Shown one piece after another: positions 15,919 through 26,874 of a stretch of DNA of 64,000 nt. The notes under the pieces are model-generated. The model worked only from the letters and a program-made list of their open reading frames with translations. It did no database searches and was not told the DNA's origin. The position numbers were made by a program, and so were the translations under genes. The DNA comes from an uncultured Prevotella sp. (GTDB lineage: Bacteria > Bacteroidota > Bacteroidia > Bacteroidales > Bacteroidaceae): the NCBI GenBank assembly GCA_905196835.1, contig CAJJWN010000004.1, positions 58,516 through 122,515 of the forward strand, read 5' to 3'. Position 1 is the stretch's first letter. The number at the start of each line of letters is the position of its first letter.

Positions 15919-16896
15919 ATGGGAAGGATTAAGACAATAGGCATTATGACTTCGGGAGGTGATGCCCCCGGAATGAACGCTGCTATACGTGCGGTCACAA
16001 GAGCCGGTATTTGCAATGGTTTTAAAATCAAGGGTATTTACCGTGGCTATGACGGCTTGATTAACAATGAGATTGCTGATTTCACAACTGAAAATGTCAG
16101 TGGAATAATCATGTCGGGCGGTACAATATTGAAAACTGCGCGAAGTAAGGAGTTCACAACAGAAGAAGGGCGCCAGAAAGCATATGACAATATGGTTGCG
16201 AATGGGATTGACGCCTTGGTCGTGATTGGCGGCAACGGTTCGCTTACAGGTGCGATGCTGTTCGCACAGGAGCATGATGTCTGCTGCATAGGTCTGCCCG
16301 GTACCATTGACAACGACTTGTATGGCACGGACTCAACAATAGGATATGACACCACGCTCAATACCATTGTGGAGTGCGTCGACCGCATACGCGACACGGC
16401 GCAGAGCCATGAGCGTATTTTCTTTATAGAAGTAATGGGACGCGACGCAGGCTTCCTGGCGCAGAACAGCGCGATAGCTTCAGGCGCAGAGGCGGCGATA
16501 ATACCGGAGGACTCTACCGATGTGGATCAGTTGGCACGCTTCATGGAGCGAGGAATAAGAAAGAGCAAGAAAAGCTGCATCGTGATAGTGTCGGAAAGTC
16601 CGAAGTGTGGTGCTTTGTATTATGCAGACCGCGTGCGTAACGAGTTCCCCGATTATGACGTTAGGGTGTCAATACTCGGCCATTTGCAGCGTGGTGGAAG
16701 GCCTACTGCCCACGACCGAATTCTTGCCAGCCGTACAGGAGTCGGTGCTATTGATGCAATAATGCAGGGACAGCGTAATGTCATGATAGGCGTTCGTAAC
16801 AATGAGGTTGTTTACGTTCCGCTGAGTGAGGCTATACGCTCGGACAAACCGTTTGACAAGAAGCTGATAACAGTTCTTGACGAGTTGAGCATATAA
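15919..16896 (+). CDS. pfkA: ATP-dependent 6-phosphofructokinase
   Basis: Phosphorylates fructose 6-phosphate to the 1,6-bisphosphate in glycolysis. The 325-residue protein starts at [20 protein letters not shown]; an in-frame ATG 39 bases earlier would overlap nhaD and is rejected. Motifs are the N-terminal [35 protein letters not shown] with the catalytic Asp, and [14 protein letters not shown] near the end. Gly after GGN and Gly in PGTIDND point to ATP rather than pyrophosphate as phosphoryl donor, since pyrophosphate enzymes have Asp and Lys there. GGN in place of the commoner GGD is a mild deviation. Confidence 0.9.
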   Translation: MGRIKTIGIMTSGGDAPGMNAAIRAVTRAGICNGFKIKGIYRGYDGLINNEIADFTTENVSGIIMSGGTILKTARSKEFTTEEGRQKAYDNMVANGIDALVVIGGNGSLTGAMLFAQEHDVCCIGLPGTIDNDLYGTDSTIGYDTTLNTIVECVDRIRDTAQSHERIFFIEVMGRDAGFLAQNSAIASGAEAAIIPEDSTDVDQLARFMERGIRKSKKSCIVIVSESPKCGALYYADRVRNEFPDYDVRVSILGHLQRGGRPTAHDRILASRTGVGAIDAIMQGQRNVMIGVRNNEVVYVPLSEAIRSDKPFDKKLITVLDELSI

Positions 16897-16982
16897 TGCT
16901 CTGTTGCTTAATTAAAGTGTTTTAAAATGTAGCCTTCGAAATGTAAATAAAAGTTTATTGCAGCAACATTTAAGCATTTTGT

Positions 16983-17014
16983 TTTGCGCGTAAGAAAACT
17001 ATTTGCTATTTTTG
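16983..17014 (+). promoter_or_regulatory. Promoter of the ATP synthase operon
   Basis: TTTG at 16983-16986, a 20-base spacer and TATTTTTG at 17007-17014 form a near-perfect Bacteroidota promoter. Transcription would start near 17021, giving a leader of roughly 27 bases before atpD. Confidence 0.8.
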
Positions 17015-17035
17015 CGTTTCGAAAGATATACTTAA

Positions 17036-18574
<1,539 letters not shown>

Positions 18575-18593
18575 CAATAGAGAATTTACGGAT

Positions 18594-18842
18594 ATGAGCT
18601 TAAAACTGAAAATAGTCTCACCCGAGAAATTGGAGTTTGACGATTACGTTGACAGCGTAAAGGTGCCTGGCGTGATGGGTAACTTTGAAATACTTGACAA
18701 TCATGCTCCGATAATATCTGTGCTTCAAAAAGGTATCGTTGAATATGCCACGAAAGATGGCAAGGAACAGTTAAACGTATCAGGCGGATTTGTCGAGGTA
18801 CAAAAGAATGAGGTGTCATTGTGCGTTGAAAAAACACGATGA
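18594..18842 (+). CDS. atpC: F-type ATP synthase subunit epsilon
   Basis: An 82-residue central-stalk subunit. It starts MSLKLKIVSPEKLEFDDYV and contains VPGVMGNFEILDNHAPIIS and the final strand GGFVEVQKNEVSLCVE, i.e. the beta-sandwich domain only. The C-terminal helical hairpin that inhibits ATP hydrolysis in many bacteria is absent, as is normal in this phylum. The start is the ATG at 18594; the earlier in-frame ATG lies inside atpD. Its TGA overlaps the next ATG (ATGA), so translation is coupled. Confidence 0.92.
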   Translation: MSLKLKIVSPEKLEFDDYVDSVKVPGVMGNFEILDNHAPIISVLQKGIVEYATKDGKEQLNVSGGFVEVQKNEVSLCVEKTR

Positions 18843-19111
18843 GCGTATTAACGATATCTCTGTCTGCATTGTTCTTTGTTATTTTGGGTACGGCTTATGT
18901 AAAGGGCTTGGGGTTTGTAAAGCGCCATGTTCCTGAACATATGGTGCATTTTTACCTTATAATGGCGACGATACGTATGCTTTTGGTCGCCACAATAGTG
19001 GTATTATATGTGCTTCTATCCGACAACAGGGACGATTCAATCGGATTTGCGGCAATGTTTCTTGGAATGTATGTCGTAATGATGGTTGTGACACTGATTT
19101 TAAAACATTAA
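18839..19111 (+). CDS. Small membrane protein of the ATP synthase operon
   Basis: A 90-residue protein with three hydrophobic segments (about residues 2-22, 37-62 and 69-88), overlapping atpC by four bases and ending four bases before atpB. It has the position of AtpI/subunit I genes, which help assemble the c-ring in other bacteria, and is a constant companion of atp operons in Bacteroidota, but shows no motif that proves homology to AtpI. HVPEHMVHFYLIMATIR links the first two segments. Confidence 0.8.
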   Translation: MSVLTISLSALFFVILGTAYVKGLGFVKRHVPEHMVHFYLIMATIRMLLVATIVVLYVLLSDNRDDSIGFAAMFLGMYVVMMVVTLILKH

Positions 19112-19115
19112 AAGA

Positions 19116-20195
19116 ATGAACCATTTGATACGGTTGCTATGTGTTGCTGCATTGATGTTGCAGGCTTTTGTTACTCCGGCAGTAGCAGCCGGAGGACAAG
19201 ATGCCAATATAAAGGAAGTTGTGCTTGAGCACATAAAAGATTCCTATGATTGGCATGTAACTGATATTGGCGACAAGCCATTAGTTATACATTTGCCTGT
19301 AATCGTCAATAGTTCGACAGGATTTCATGTGTTCAGCAGCGCACAATTTGCAGAAGAGTGCGATGCTGAAGGTTATAGGCACGGTCCTTATAATCTGGCT
19401 ATAGCAACAGAAGGCGACAATGCTGGTAAGATTGTTGAATTGGATGCGGCTGGCAACGAGACACGTCCTTTTGACATATCGATAACAAAGACGGTTGCCG
19501 TTATGTTCATTAACGTCATAATTCTGTTATGTTGCATACTGATACCTGCACGATGGTATCGCAACCGTAAGGCGAGCGACCCGGCTCCGAAAGGTTTTAC
19601 CGGATTTATCGAGATGCTTGTGATGTATGTGATTGACGAGATAATAAAGCCTGGTGTGGGGAAAGGATATGAGAAGTATACGCCTTATCTGCTTACATGC
19701 TTCTTCTTCATTTTCACTTGCAACATAATGGGGTTGATGCCTTTTCCTCCTGGAGGAGGCAATGTGACAGGCAATATTGCGGTTACATTCTTCTTGGCCT
19801 TGTGTACGTTCGTTATAGTTCAGTTTAGCGGAAACAAGCATTATTGGAAAGATATTTTTTGGCCGGATGTCCCGACATGGCTCAAGGCTCCTGTTCCTGT
19901 TATTCCTGTAATTGAATTTGTAGGAATATTTACGAAGCCGTTTGCGCTGATGATTCGACTTTTTGCCAACATGATGGCAGGTCATGCGATAGCTTTGGCT
20001 ATAACGTGCATAATATTCCTTGTGGCAAGCAAGGCGATAGCGGTGTTCTTGAGCATGACAGCCCTGAGTGTTATTATGAGCGTCTTCATGATGTGTCTTG
20101 AATGCTTGGTTTGCTTCATACAGGCTATGGTGTTCACAATGCTTAGTGCGGTGTTTATCGGATTGGCAAGAGTCGAGCCGGAACACGGCAAATAA
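19116..20195 (+). CDS. atpB: F-type ATP synthase subunit a
   Basis: The proton-channel stator subunit. The 359-residue protein has an unusual N-terminal signal-like segment (MNHLIRLLCVAALMLQAF, cleavable near AVAAGG) and a periplasmic region of about 110 residues before the first true membrane helix, a known trait of Bacteroidota subunit a. The core follows, with the essential Arg in LMIRLFANMMAGH and the NIMGLMPFPPG motif. It is preceded by the small membrane gene and followed by atpE. Confidence 0.93.
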   Translation: MNHLIRLLCVAALMLQAFVTPAVAAGGQDANIKEVVLEHIKDSYDWHVTDIGDKPLVIHLPVIVNSSTGFHVFSSAQFAEECDAEGYRHGPYNLAIATEGDNAGKIVELDAAGNETRPFDISITKTVAVMFINVIILLCCILIPARWYRNRKASDPAPKGFTGFIEMLVMYVIDEIIKPGVGKGYEKYTPYLLTCFFFIFTCNIMGLMPFPPGGGNVTGNIAVTFFLALCTFVIVQFSGNKHYWKDIFWPDVPTWLKAPVPVIPVIEFVGIFTKPFALMIRLFANMMAGHAIALAITCIIFLVASKAIAVFLSMTALSVIMSVFMMCLECLVCFIQAMVFTMLSAVFIGLARVEPEHGK

Positions 20196-20477
<282 letters not shown>

Positions 20478-20542
20478 TAGATTTAGGATAAAACAGCTCC
20501 GTTATGGCTAATGCCAGTGGAGCTGTTCTATAATGACAGCGT

Positions 20543-21043
20543 ATGGATTTATTAGTTCCGAGTACAGGTCTGCTTTTTTGGATGGCCATCACGTTTTTCG
20601 TGGTGCTGGGCATCTTTTGTAAGTTTGGACTGCCGGTAATCATAAAGATGGTTAATGACAGGAAAGCTTATATAGATGACAGCTTGCAGAAAGCGCATGA
20701 GGCTAATGAAAAGCTTGCCAATATACAAAGAGAAAGTGAATCCATCTTGCAGGAAGCCCGTGAGAAGCAGGCCTTGTTGTTGAAAGAAGCTGCCGCAACC
20801 CGTGATGCCATTGTTGAGAAAGCGCAAGGCAAGGCACGTGAAGAGGGTAGCCGACTCCTTTCTGAAGCTAAGGCGGAGATAGAGAACCAGCGGCGTACAG
20901 CCGTTAGTGGGATTCGGAAAGAAGTGGCAACGCTCAGCGTTGAGATAGCCGAGAAAATACTCCGTGAAAAACTTGGTAATGACAAGGCGCAGATGGATTT
21001 AATTGACCGTATGCTGGATGAGGTTTCTTCTGAAAAAAGATAA
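20543..21043 (+). CDS. atpF: F-type ATP synthase subunit b
   Basis: The peripheral-stalk subunit, 166 residues. One N-terminal membrane helix (LLFWMAITFFVVLGIFCKFGL, about residues 9-29) is followed by a long charged helix or coiled coil rich in Ala, Glu and Lys (ANEKLANIQRESESILQEAR and onward), ending KAQMDLIDRMLDEV. It dimerises and binds delta. Stop codon is followed at once by atpH. Confidence 0.93.
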   Translation: MDLLVPSTGLLFWMAITFFVVLGIFCKFGLPVIIKMVNDRKAYIDDSLQKAHEANEKLANIQRESESILQEAREKQALLLKEAAATRDAIVEKAQGKAREEGSRLLSEAKAEIENQRRTAVSGIRKEVATLSVEIAEKILREKLGNDKAQMDLIDRMLDEVSSEKR

Positions 21044-21049
21044 TTGGTT

Positions 21050-21583
21050 ATGGATTTAGGATTAATATCGGTAAGATATGCACGCGCCTTGCTGAAGGCA
21101 GGCACGGAGGCGAAGCTTGAGAACGATGTGTATAAGGAGATGCAGTCGTTGTCCGAGAGTTATGTCAATGTTCCAGAACTCAAGTTTACCATAGATAATC
21201 CGATGCTCTCGAAAGATGATAAGGAACAATTGTTTCTGACGGCGGTCGGAGGTAAGCCGTGTGAGCTTACCCGTACTTTCATTAAACTTGTTTTGAAGGA
21301 AGACCGTGAGAGCATGATGCAATTTATTGCGAATTCATACATCACGTTATACCGAAAGCAGAAAAATCTAATCCGTGCAAAACTTTTGACCGCTACTTCC
21401 GTTTCTTCTTCTACAGAGCAGAGGTTACGGAAGTTAGTGGAGGGTAAGACAAGTGGTACTGTTGAGTTTGAGACTGAAACAAATCCGGACATCATCGGTG
21501 GTTTCATATTGGAGTATGATACATACAGATTGGATTTGAGTGTCAAGTCAATGCTTAATTCCATCTTGTCACAGCTAAAATAA
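21050..21583 (+). CDS. atpH: F-type ATP synthase subunit delta
   Basis: A 177-residue stalk subunit connecting b to the alpha subunits. The start MDLGLISVRYARALLKAG gives the family's N-terminal helical domain; the C-terminus IIGGFILEYDTYRLDLSVKSMLN is the conserved delta signature (GG[FY]xLxxxxxxxDxS). A TTG two codons upstream abuts the atpF stop, but the ATG at 21050 is the likelier start. Confidence 0.92.
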   Translation: MDLGLISVRYARALLKAGTEAKLENDVYKEMQSLSESYVNVPELKFTIDNPMLSKDDKEQLFLTAVGGKPCELTRTFIKLVLKEDRESMMQFIANSYITLYRKQKNLIRAKLLTATSVSSSTEQRLRKLVEGKTSGTVEFETETNPDIIGGFILEYDTYRLDLSVKSMLNSILSQLK

Positions 21584-21604
21584 CAAACGATTGTAATTTT
21601 TAAT

Positions 21605-23191
21605 ATGTCAGATAAAATTAAACCGAGCGAAGTATCACAGGTCCTTCTTGAACAGCTTAAGGGGATAAGCGGTAGTGCTAAGTTTGATGAAGTGGGCACG
21701 GTGTTGCAAGTAAGTGACGGCGTGGCTCGTATTTATGGACTGCGCAATGCCGAGGCTAACGAACTGCTTGAGTTTGAGAATGGCACAATGGCCATTGTCA
21801 TGAACCTTGAGGAAGACAATGTCGGATGCGTGCTTTTGGGACCTACTTCCGGTATTAAGGAAGGAATGCATGTAAAGCGTACAAAGCGCATTGCAAGTAT
21901 TAAGGTGAATGACAACATGCTTGGGCGAGTTATCAATCCCCTCGGTCAGGCAATTGATGGTAAGGGTGATATTGATTTGACCGATTCTTTTGAAATGCCG
22001 TTGGACCGTAAGGCACCGGGTGTTATCTACCGCCAGCCGGTTAAGGAGCCGCTTCAGACAGGTTTGAAAGCCGTTGACTCCATGATACCTATCGGCCGTG
22101 GACAGCGTGAGCTTATTATCGGTGACCGTCAGACCGGCAAAACAGCAATTGCAGTTGATACTATAATCAACCAAAAGAGTTTTTATGAGGCAGGCAAGCC
22201 TGTTTATTGCATATATGTGGCTATCGGCCAAAAGGCTTCAACCGTAGCGGCTCTGGTTGCCAATCTGAAGGAGCATGGGGCTATGCCTTATACGATAGTT
22301 GTTGCAGCAACCGCAGCAGACCCCGCCGCCATGCAGTATTACGCTCCATTTGCAGGCGCCGCCATTGGCGAGTATTTCAGGGATAGGGGATATTCAGCCC
22401 TTGTAGTATATGATGACTTGTCAAAACAAGCGGTAGCATACCGTGAGGTTTCGCTTATTCTTCGCCGCCCATCAGGTCGTGAGGCTTATCCTGGAGATGT
22501 GTTCTATCTGCACAGCCGCTTGCTTGAGCGTGCCGCAAGAATTAACGACCAAAAGGAAGTTGCCGAGCAGATGAACGATTTGCCAGAGTGCATGAAAGGT
22601 CACGTAAAGGGTGGAGGTTCACTTACGGCATTGCCTATTATCGAGACACAGGCTGGCGACGTTTCTGCATATATTCCTACGAATGTTATATCTATCACCG
22701 ACGGACAGATTTATTTGGAGACAGACTTGTTCAATCAAGGCTTCCGTCCTGCCATCAATGTAGGTATTTCGGTCAGCCGTGTAGGAGGTTCGGCACAGAT
22801 AAAGAGTATGAAGAAAGTGGCTGGAACGTTGAAGATAGACCAGGCGCAATATCGTGAGCTTGAGTCGTTTTCAAAGTTCTCTAGCGACATGGACGCTGTC
22901 ACAGCCATGACCCTCGACCGTGGACGTAAGAACAACCAGCTTCTTATCCAGCCACAGTACAGCCCGATGCCGGTAGGCGAGCAGGTTGCAATACTTTATT
23001 GTGGAACGCATGGCCTTATGCATGATGTGCCGGTAGAGAAGGTGCGTGAATGCCAAGATACGTTCTTGGAGAAGATGCGTTCGGCTCATGCAGATGTAAT
23101 CGACACACTTGCTGCCGGAAAAATTGGCGATGAGCAGACTAGCGTGATAGAATCTGTAATGGCCGATATTGCAGGCCAGTATAAAAACTGA
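21605..23191 (+). CDS. atpA: F-type ATP synthase subunit alpha
   Basis: The non-catalytic nucleotide-binding F1 subunit, 528 residues. Walker A is GDRQTGKT (about residues 176-183), followed by [15 protein letters not shown], the strand [16 protein letters not shown] and [23 protein letters not shown] split over the alpha signature. N-terminal helix binds delta ([12 protein letters not shown]). Length is ordinary. Confidence 0.97.
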   Translation: MSDKIKPSEVSQVLLEQLKGISGSAKFDEVGTVLQVSDGVARIYGLRNAEANELLEFENGTMAIVMNLEEDNVGCVLLGPTSGIKEGMHVKRTKRIASIKVNDNMLGRVINPLGQAIDGKGDIDLTDSFEMPLDRKAPGVIYRQPVKEPLQTGLKAVDSMIPIGRGQRELIIGDRQTGKTAIAVDTIINQKSFYEAGKPVYCIYVAIGQKASTVAALVANLKEHGAMPYTIVVAATAADPAAMQYYAPFAGAAIGEYFRDRGYSALVVYDDLSKQAVAYREVSLILRRPSGREAYPGDVFYLHSRLLERAARINDQKEVAEQMNDLPECMKGHVKGGGSLTALPIIETQAGDVSAYIPTNVISITDGQIYLETDLFNQGFRPAINVGISVSRVGGSAQIKSMKKVAGTLKIDQAQYRELESFSKFSSDMDAVTAMTLDRGRKNNQLLIQPQYSPMPVGEQVAILYCGTHGLMHDVPVEKVRECQDTFLEKMRSAHADVIDTLAAGKIGDEQTSVIESVMADIAGQYKN

Positions 23192-23198
23192 TTGATTT

Positions 23199-24167
23199 AT
23201 GCCGTCACTTAAAGAGATAAAAAATAGGATATCGTCGGTAAACAGTACGCGGAAGATAACCAGTGCGATGAAGATGGTAGCTTCGTCGAAGCTGCATCAT
23301 GCGCAGGTTATGATTGAGAACATGCTGCCATACGAGACGATGCTTGAGCATATACTTAAAAGCTTTCTTGCTTCAGAGGTGGATGCCACGACCGTTTACA
23401 GCATTGAGCGGCCTGTCAGGCGAGTTGCCTTGGTGGTCTATTCGTCTAACAGCAGCCTTTGTGGCGGTTTCAATGCCAATGTCATAAAGATGATGCAGCA
23501 AGTTGCTGACGAGTATCGTCATCTTGGCATGGAAAACATAGTGGTATATCCTGTGGGGCGTAAAGTGGCGGAAAAGGCGGCTAAACTTGGTTTTACTTGT
23601 GCCGGTGACTATTCGGCTATTGCCGACAAACCGTCGGTTACCCCGTGTATAGACTTGGCAGAAGACCTTGCAAGGCAGTTTGTTGACGGAGAGATTGACC
23701 GTGTCGAGATGGTATATCATCATTTCAAAAGTGCTGGTTCGCAGATACTTACGCGCAAGACATTCTTGCCAATCGACGTGAAAGGCGAGCTTGAGTTTGA
23801 CGACGAGCGAGACCTCTCTTCAAACATTGCCACCCTCGAGGCTCAAGAATATCTGCGCAAGAAGAGTCAAAGGATGCCAGCAAGGGAGGCGGAAGAGGCC
23901 AAGCCGCTCAATGACAACTTCATTGTAGAGCCAGACATGAGCACTGTGCTTTCCATGTTGATACCAAAGTTGTCGCATTTGATGCTTTACACGGCTTTGC
24001 TTGACAGCCTGGCCAGTGAACACGCGGCGCGTATGGTAGCCATGCAGACCGCTACCGATAATGCCGACGAGCTGTTGCGTGAGCTCAACTTGCAGTACAA
24101 CAAGAGCCGCCAGCAGGCAATCACCAATGAGCTGCTTGACATCGTTGGTGGTTCGGTGAACAACTGA
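23199..24167 (+). CDS. atpG: F-type ATP synthase subunit gamma
   Basis: The rotor shaft, 322 residues. The N-terminal helix SLKEIKNRISSVNSTRKITS followed by AMKMVASSKLHHAQ and the C-terminal helix with RMVAMQTATDNADELLREL, then LQYNKSRQQAITNELLDIVGG, are the universal gamma signatures. It is a little longer than the usual 290 because of an insert in the middle (about residues 205-240). Last gene of the operon, closed by a clear terminator. Confidence 0.95.
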   Translation: MPSLKEIKNRISSVNSTRKITSAMKMVASSKLHHAQVMIENMLPYETMLEHILKSFLASEVDATTVYSIERPVRRVALVVYSSNSSLCGGFNANVIKMMQQVADEYRHLGMENIVVYPVGRKVAEKAAKLGFTCAGDYSAIADKPSVTPCIDLAEDLARQFVDGEIDRVEMVYHHFKSAGSQILTRKTFLPIDVKGELEFDDERDLSSNIATLEAQEYLRKKSQRMPAREAEEAKPLNDNFIVEPDMSTVLSMLIPKLSHLMLYTALLDSLASEHAARMVAMQTATDNADELLRELNLQYNKSRQQAITNELLDIVGGSVNN

Positions 24168-24189
24168 CGTATTCTATCATTGATAATGC

Positions 24190-24227
24190 AAACGGGAGGA
24201 AGCGCGGAAGCCGTCCTCCCGTTTTTA
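24190..24227 (+). terminator. Terminator of the ATP synthase operon
   Basis: Stem AAACGGGAGGA/TCCTCCCGTTT (24190-24200 and 24214-24224) followed by TTTATTTG, 22 bases past the atpG stop. Confidence 0.85.
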
Positions 24228-24538
24228 TTTGTTTCTTTTTTCATGTAAACTTTGCGCTTCTGTTTTTGCTTGCTCACCTCTGTACTTTTGGCGTTTATAT
24301 GATGGCATAAGGCGGTCTGGATGTGTGTAAAGATTGATTTGTTATAAAAACAGCCTGTTTGCTTACATGTTTTTTACGGCTTTCAATCAATTTATAATTT
24401 GCGGCATTTTGCAACGTGAAACACGGTCAAACGCAATGTGAAAGGCCGTGTATGGGAACGTAAAGAGCCATCATGATAATTTGTAACTATCGTAAGGAAA
24501 AGCCTTTTAGTGTATTTAACTCTTTTGCTTTGATAAAA
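24228..24538. other. Intergenic stretch upstream of rplU
   Basis: About 310 AT-rich bases with no gene. Small frames exist but none has coding character. It leads into the rplU promoter. Confidence 0.5.
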
Positions 24539-24570
24539 TTTGGTGTTTTGAATTATTTGATGTAATTTTG
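24539..24570 (+). promoter_or_regulatory. Promoter of rplU-rpmA
   Basis: TTTG at 24539-24542, 20-base spacer, TAATTTTG at 24563-24570. The leader to rplU would be about 77 bases, long enough to hold a regulatory site. Confidence 0.75.
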
Positions 24571-24653
24571 CAGCCGATTTAGTCCGCAAAGGCTTGAGCA
24601 AGTTATGGCAAATGCCATACGCCTTACGGAAAAAACCGTTTAATATATTATAA

Positions 24654-24971
24654 ATGTACGCAATTGTAGAAATTAACGGTCAGCAGTTCAAGGCCGAGGC
24701 AGGCAAAAAGCTGTTCGTACACCACATGAAGAATGTGGAGGAAGGCCAGGCTGTTGAGTTCGACAAGGTACTGCTTGTCGACAAGGAAGGTTCAGTACAG
24801 GTAGGTGCTCCGACGGTAGACGGCGCCAAAGTAGTATGTGAGGTTGTGAATCCTCTTGTAAAGGGTGACAAGGTCATCGTGTTCAAGATGAAGCGCAGAA
24901 AGGATTACCGTAAGAAGAACGGCCACCGCGCTCAATTCACTGAGGTTAAAATCAAAGAAGTAATCGCTTAA
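24654..24971 (+). CDS. rplU: Ribosomal protein L21
   Basis: A 105-residue large-subunit protein. Starts [20 protein letters not shown] and has the family signature [17 protein letters not shown] near the C-terminus, which contacts 23S rRNA. Followed by rpmA after 19 bases, the near-universal pairing. Confidence 0.96.
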   Translation: MYAIVEINGQQFKAEAGKKLFVHHMKNVEEGQAVEFDKVLLVDKEGSVQVGAPTVDGAKVVCEVVNPLVKGDKVIVFKMKRRKDYRKKNGHRAQFTEVKIKEVIA

Positions 24972-24990
24972 ACTTAGGAGGAACAAGGAA

Positions 24991-25254
24991 ATGGCACATA
25001 AAAAAGGTGTAGGTAGTTCGAAGAACGGACGTGAATCGGCTTCTCAAAGATTAGGCGTTAAAATCTGGGGCGGCCAGAAGTGCATCGCCGGCAACATCAT
25101 TGTTCGCCAGCGTGGTACCAAGCATAACCCTGGCAAGAACGTTGGTATTGGCAAAGACGACACGCTTTATGCGCTGGTTGACGGTGTGGTTAATTTCCAC
25201 AAAGGTCGCCGTGACAAGAGCATTGTGTCGGTAATACCTGAAACCGAAGCTTAA
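24991..25254 (+). CDS. rpmA: Ribosomal protein L27
   Basis: An 87-residue protein whose N-terminus [20 protein letters not shown] reaches the peptidyl transferase centre; [20 protein letters not shown] is the family core. There is no N-terminal extension needing cleavage as in Firmicutes. A purine-rich AGGAGGAA lies 12 bases before the ATG. Confidence 0.96.
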   Translation: MAHKKGVGSSKNGRESASQRLGVKIWGGQKCIAGNIIVRQRGTKHNPGKNVGIGKDDTLYALVDGVVNFHKGRRDKSIVSVIPETEA

Positions 25255-25286
25255 AAAAAGAGTTTATATTTATTCCAAACAAACAA

Positions 25287-25324
25287 CAAAAATCCCATTT
25301 CTCTTATGAGATTTGGGATTTTTG
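25287..25324. terminator. Terminator after rpmA
   Basis: Imperfect 17-pair inverted repeat with AAAAATCCCA on the left and TGGGATTTTT on the right around a TTAT loop, 33 bases past the rpmA stop, ending in a T run. Confidence 0.8.
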
Positions 25325-25358
25325 CCGTTTTTGTATGCCGGCTTATTGGAATATTTTG

Positions 25359-25366
25359 TAATTTTG
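25359..25366 (+). promoter_or_regulatory. Probable serS -7 element
   Basis: TAATTTTG followed by CAGG matches the -7 consensus. No TTTG stands at the standard distance, so it is only probable. The leader to the serS ATG would be about 110 bases. Confidence 0.45.
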
Positions 25367-25480
25367 CAGGCAATGTAGCTCAGACGTACATGTAATTTAC
25401 AAGATGTCAGGAAGCGATGCTTGCCGGCAGAATGTAGCCTTGTATGTCTGTCCGTATTCTGTAAACTAAAAAATAAATAT

Positions 25481-26770
25481 ATGCTTACACTTAAACTTAT
25501 CAGTGAAGAGACTGAACGGGTAATCAAGGGATTGGAGAAAAAACATTTTGCCGGTGCGAAGGAAGCTATTGACAGCGTATTGGCTCTTGACAAGACAAGG
25601 CGCCAGACGCAGCAGCAGCTTGACAAGAACTTGCAGGAAGGCAAGAAATTGGCTGCTGAAATTGGCCGTCTGATGAAGGAAAAGAAGAATGACGAAGCCA
25701 ATGCCGTAAAAGAAAATGTATCCAAGTTGAAAGAAACAGCCAAAGAACTTGAACACGAATTGGCCGAGACACAGCGTAAGCTTACAGAGCTGTTGTGCAC
25801 CATTCCGAATATTCCCAATGACGATGTGCCTGAGGGTAAGGACGCGTCAGACAATGTAGTGGTGAAAGAGGGTGGCGTGATACCAGAACTCCCGGCTGAC
25901 GCTCTTTGCCACTGGGATTTGTGTAAGAAGTTCAATTTGATAAATTTCGACCTCGGTGTTAAAATCACCGGTGCCGGTTTCCCTGTATATATAGGCAAGA
26001 TGGCACGTCTGCAAAGGGCGCTTGAAGCGTTTTTCCTTGACGAGGCGCGCAAGAGCGGGTATCTTGAAATACAGCCGCCTTATGTGGTGAATGAGGCATC
26101 CGGCTATGGTACAGGACAGCTGCCCGACAAGGAGGGGCAGATGTATCACTGCAATCTTGACAACCTCTACCTCATTCCTACGGCCGAAGTTCCTGTGACA
26201 AACATCTTCCGCGACGTAATACTTGACGAGAAGGACTTGCCCATAAAGTATTGCGCTTATTCGGCTTGTTTCCGCCGCGAGGCAGGCTCTTACGGCAAGG
26301 ATGTGCGCGGACTGAACCGTCTGCACCAGTTTGACAAGGTGGAGATTGTGCGCATCGACAAGCCGGAGCATTCATACAGGTCGCTCGACGAGATGCTGGC
26401 ACACGTGGAAGGCTTGTGCCAGAAGCTCGAGTTGCCTTACCACATACTTCGCCTTTGCGGTGGAGACATGAGTTTTACTTCTGCCATATGCTATGATTTT
26501 GAGGTTTACAGTGCCGCACAGAAGAAGTGGCTTGAGGTTTCGTCGGTAAGCAACTTTGAGAGTTACCAGGCCAACCGCTTGAAGTGCCGCTACCGTAACC
26601 CCGAGACTAAGAAGCCGGAACTGTGCCATACGCTTAACGGCTCGGCTCTTGCCCTGCCGCGCATCGTGGCTGCGATAATTGAAAACAACCAGACACCTGA
26701 AGGAATACGCGTGCCTAAGGTGCTTGTTCCTTATTGCGGTTTCGAGATGCTTGACGACAAGAATTTCTAA
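25481..26770 (+). CDS. serS: Seryl-tRNA synthetase
   Basis: Charges tRNA-Ser with serine. With the start MLTLKLISEETERV the protein has 429 residues: an N-terminal coiled-coil arm (about 25-105, rich in Lys, Glu and Gln) that grips the long variable arm, and a class II catalytic core with YLIPTAEVPVTN, FRREAGSYGKDVRGLNRLHQ (motif 2) and HTLNGSALALPRIVAAIIEN (motif 3, the last split as usual). An upstream in-frame ATG at 25421 would add 20 unrelated residues and is rejected. Confidence 0.95.
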   Translation: MLTLKLISEETERVIKGLEKKHFAGAKEAIDSVLALDKTRRQTQQQLDKNLQEGKKLAAEIGRLMKEKKNDEANAVKENVSKLKETAKELEHELAETQRKLTELLCTIPNIPNDDVPEGKDASDNVVVKEGGVIPELPADALCHWDLCKKFNLINFDLGVKITGAGFPVYIGKMARLQRALEAFFLDEARKSGYLEIQPPYVVNEASGYGTGQLPDKEGQMYHCNLDNLYLIPTAEVPVTNIFRDVILDEKDLPIKYCAYSACFRREAGSYGKDVRGLNRLHQFDKVEIVRIDKPEHSYRSLDEMLAHVEGLCQKLELPYHILRLCGGDMSFTSAICYDFEVYSAAQKKWLEVSSVSNFESYQANRLKCRYRNPETKKPELCHTLNGSALALPRIVAAIIENNQTPEGIRVPKVLVPYCGFEMLDDKNF

Positions 26771-26781
26771 TTGAGGTTGTG

Positions 26782-26867
26782 CGGTTGTAGGATTATGGGG
26801 TTATACAGACTTTATTTTGATATGTTCAAACCTTATAATCTTACAACCGTAATACCTTATAACCCCG
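26782..26867. repeat. Nested inverted repeats before the Nfn-like gene
   Basis: CGGTTGTAGGATTAT (26782-26796) pairs with ATAATCTTACAACCG (26835-26849), 14 of 15, and the adjoining GGGGTTATA is also complementary to TATAACCCC about ten bases farther on. It fills the gap between serS and the next gene and may act as a terminator or simply be a mobile palindromic remnant. Confidence 0.55.
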
Positions 26868-26874
26868 TTATACT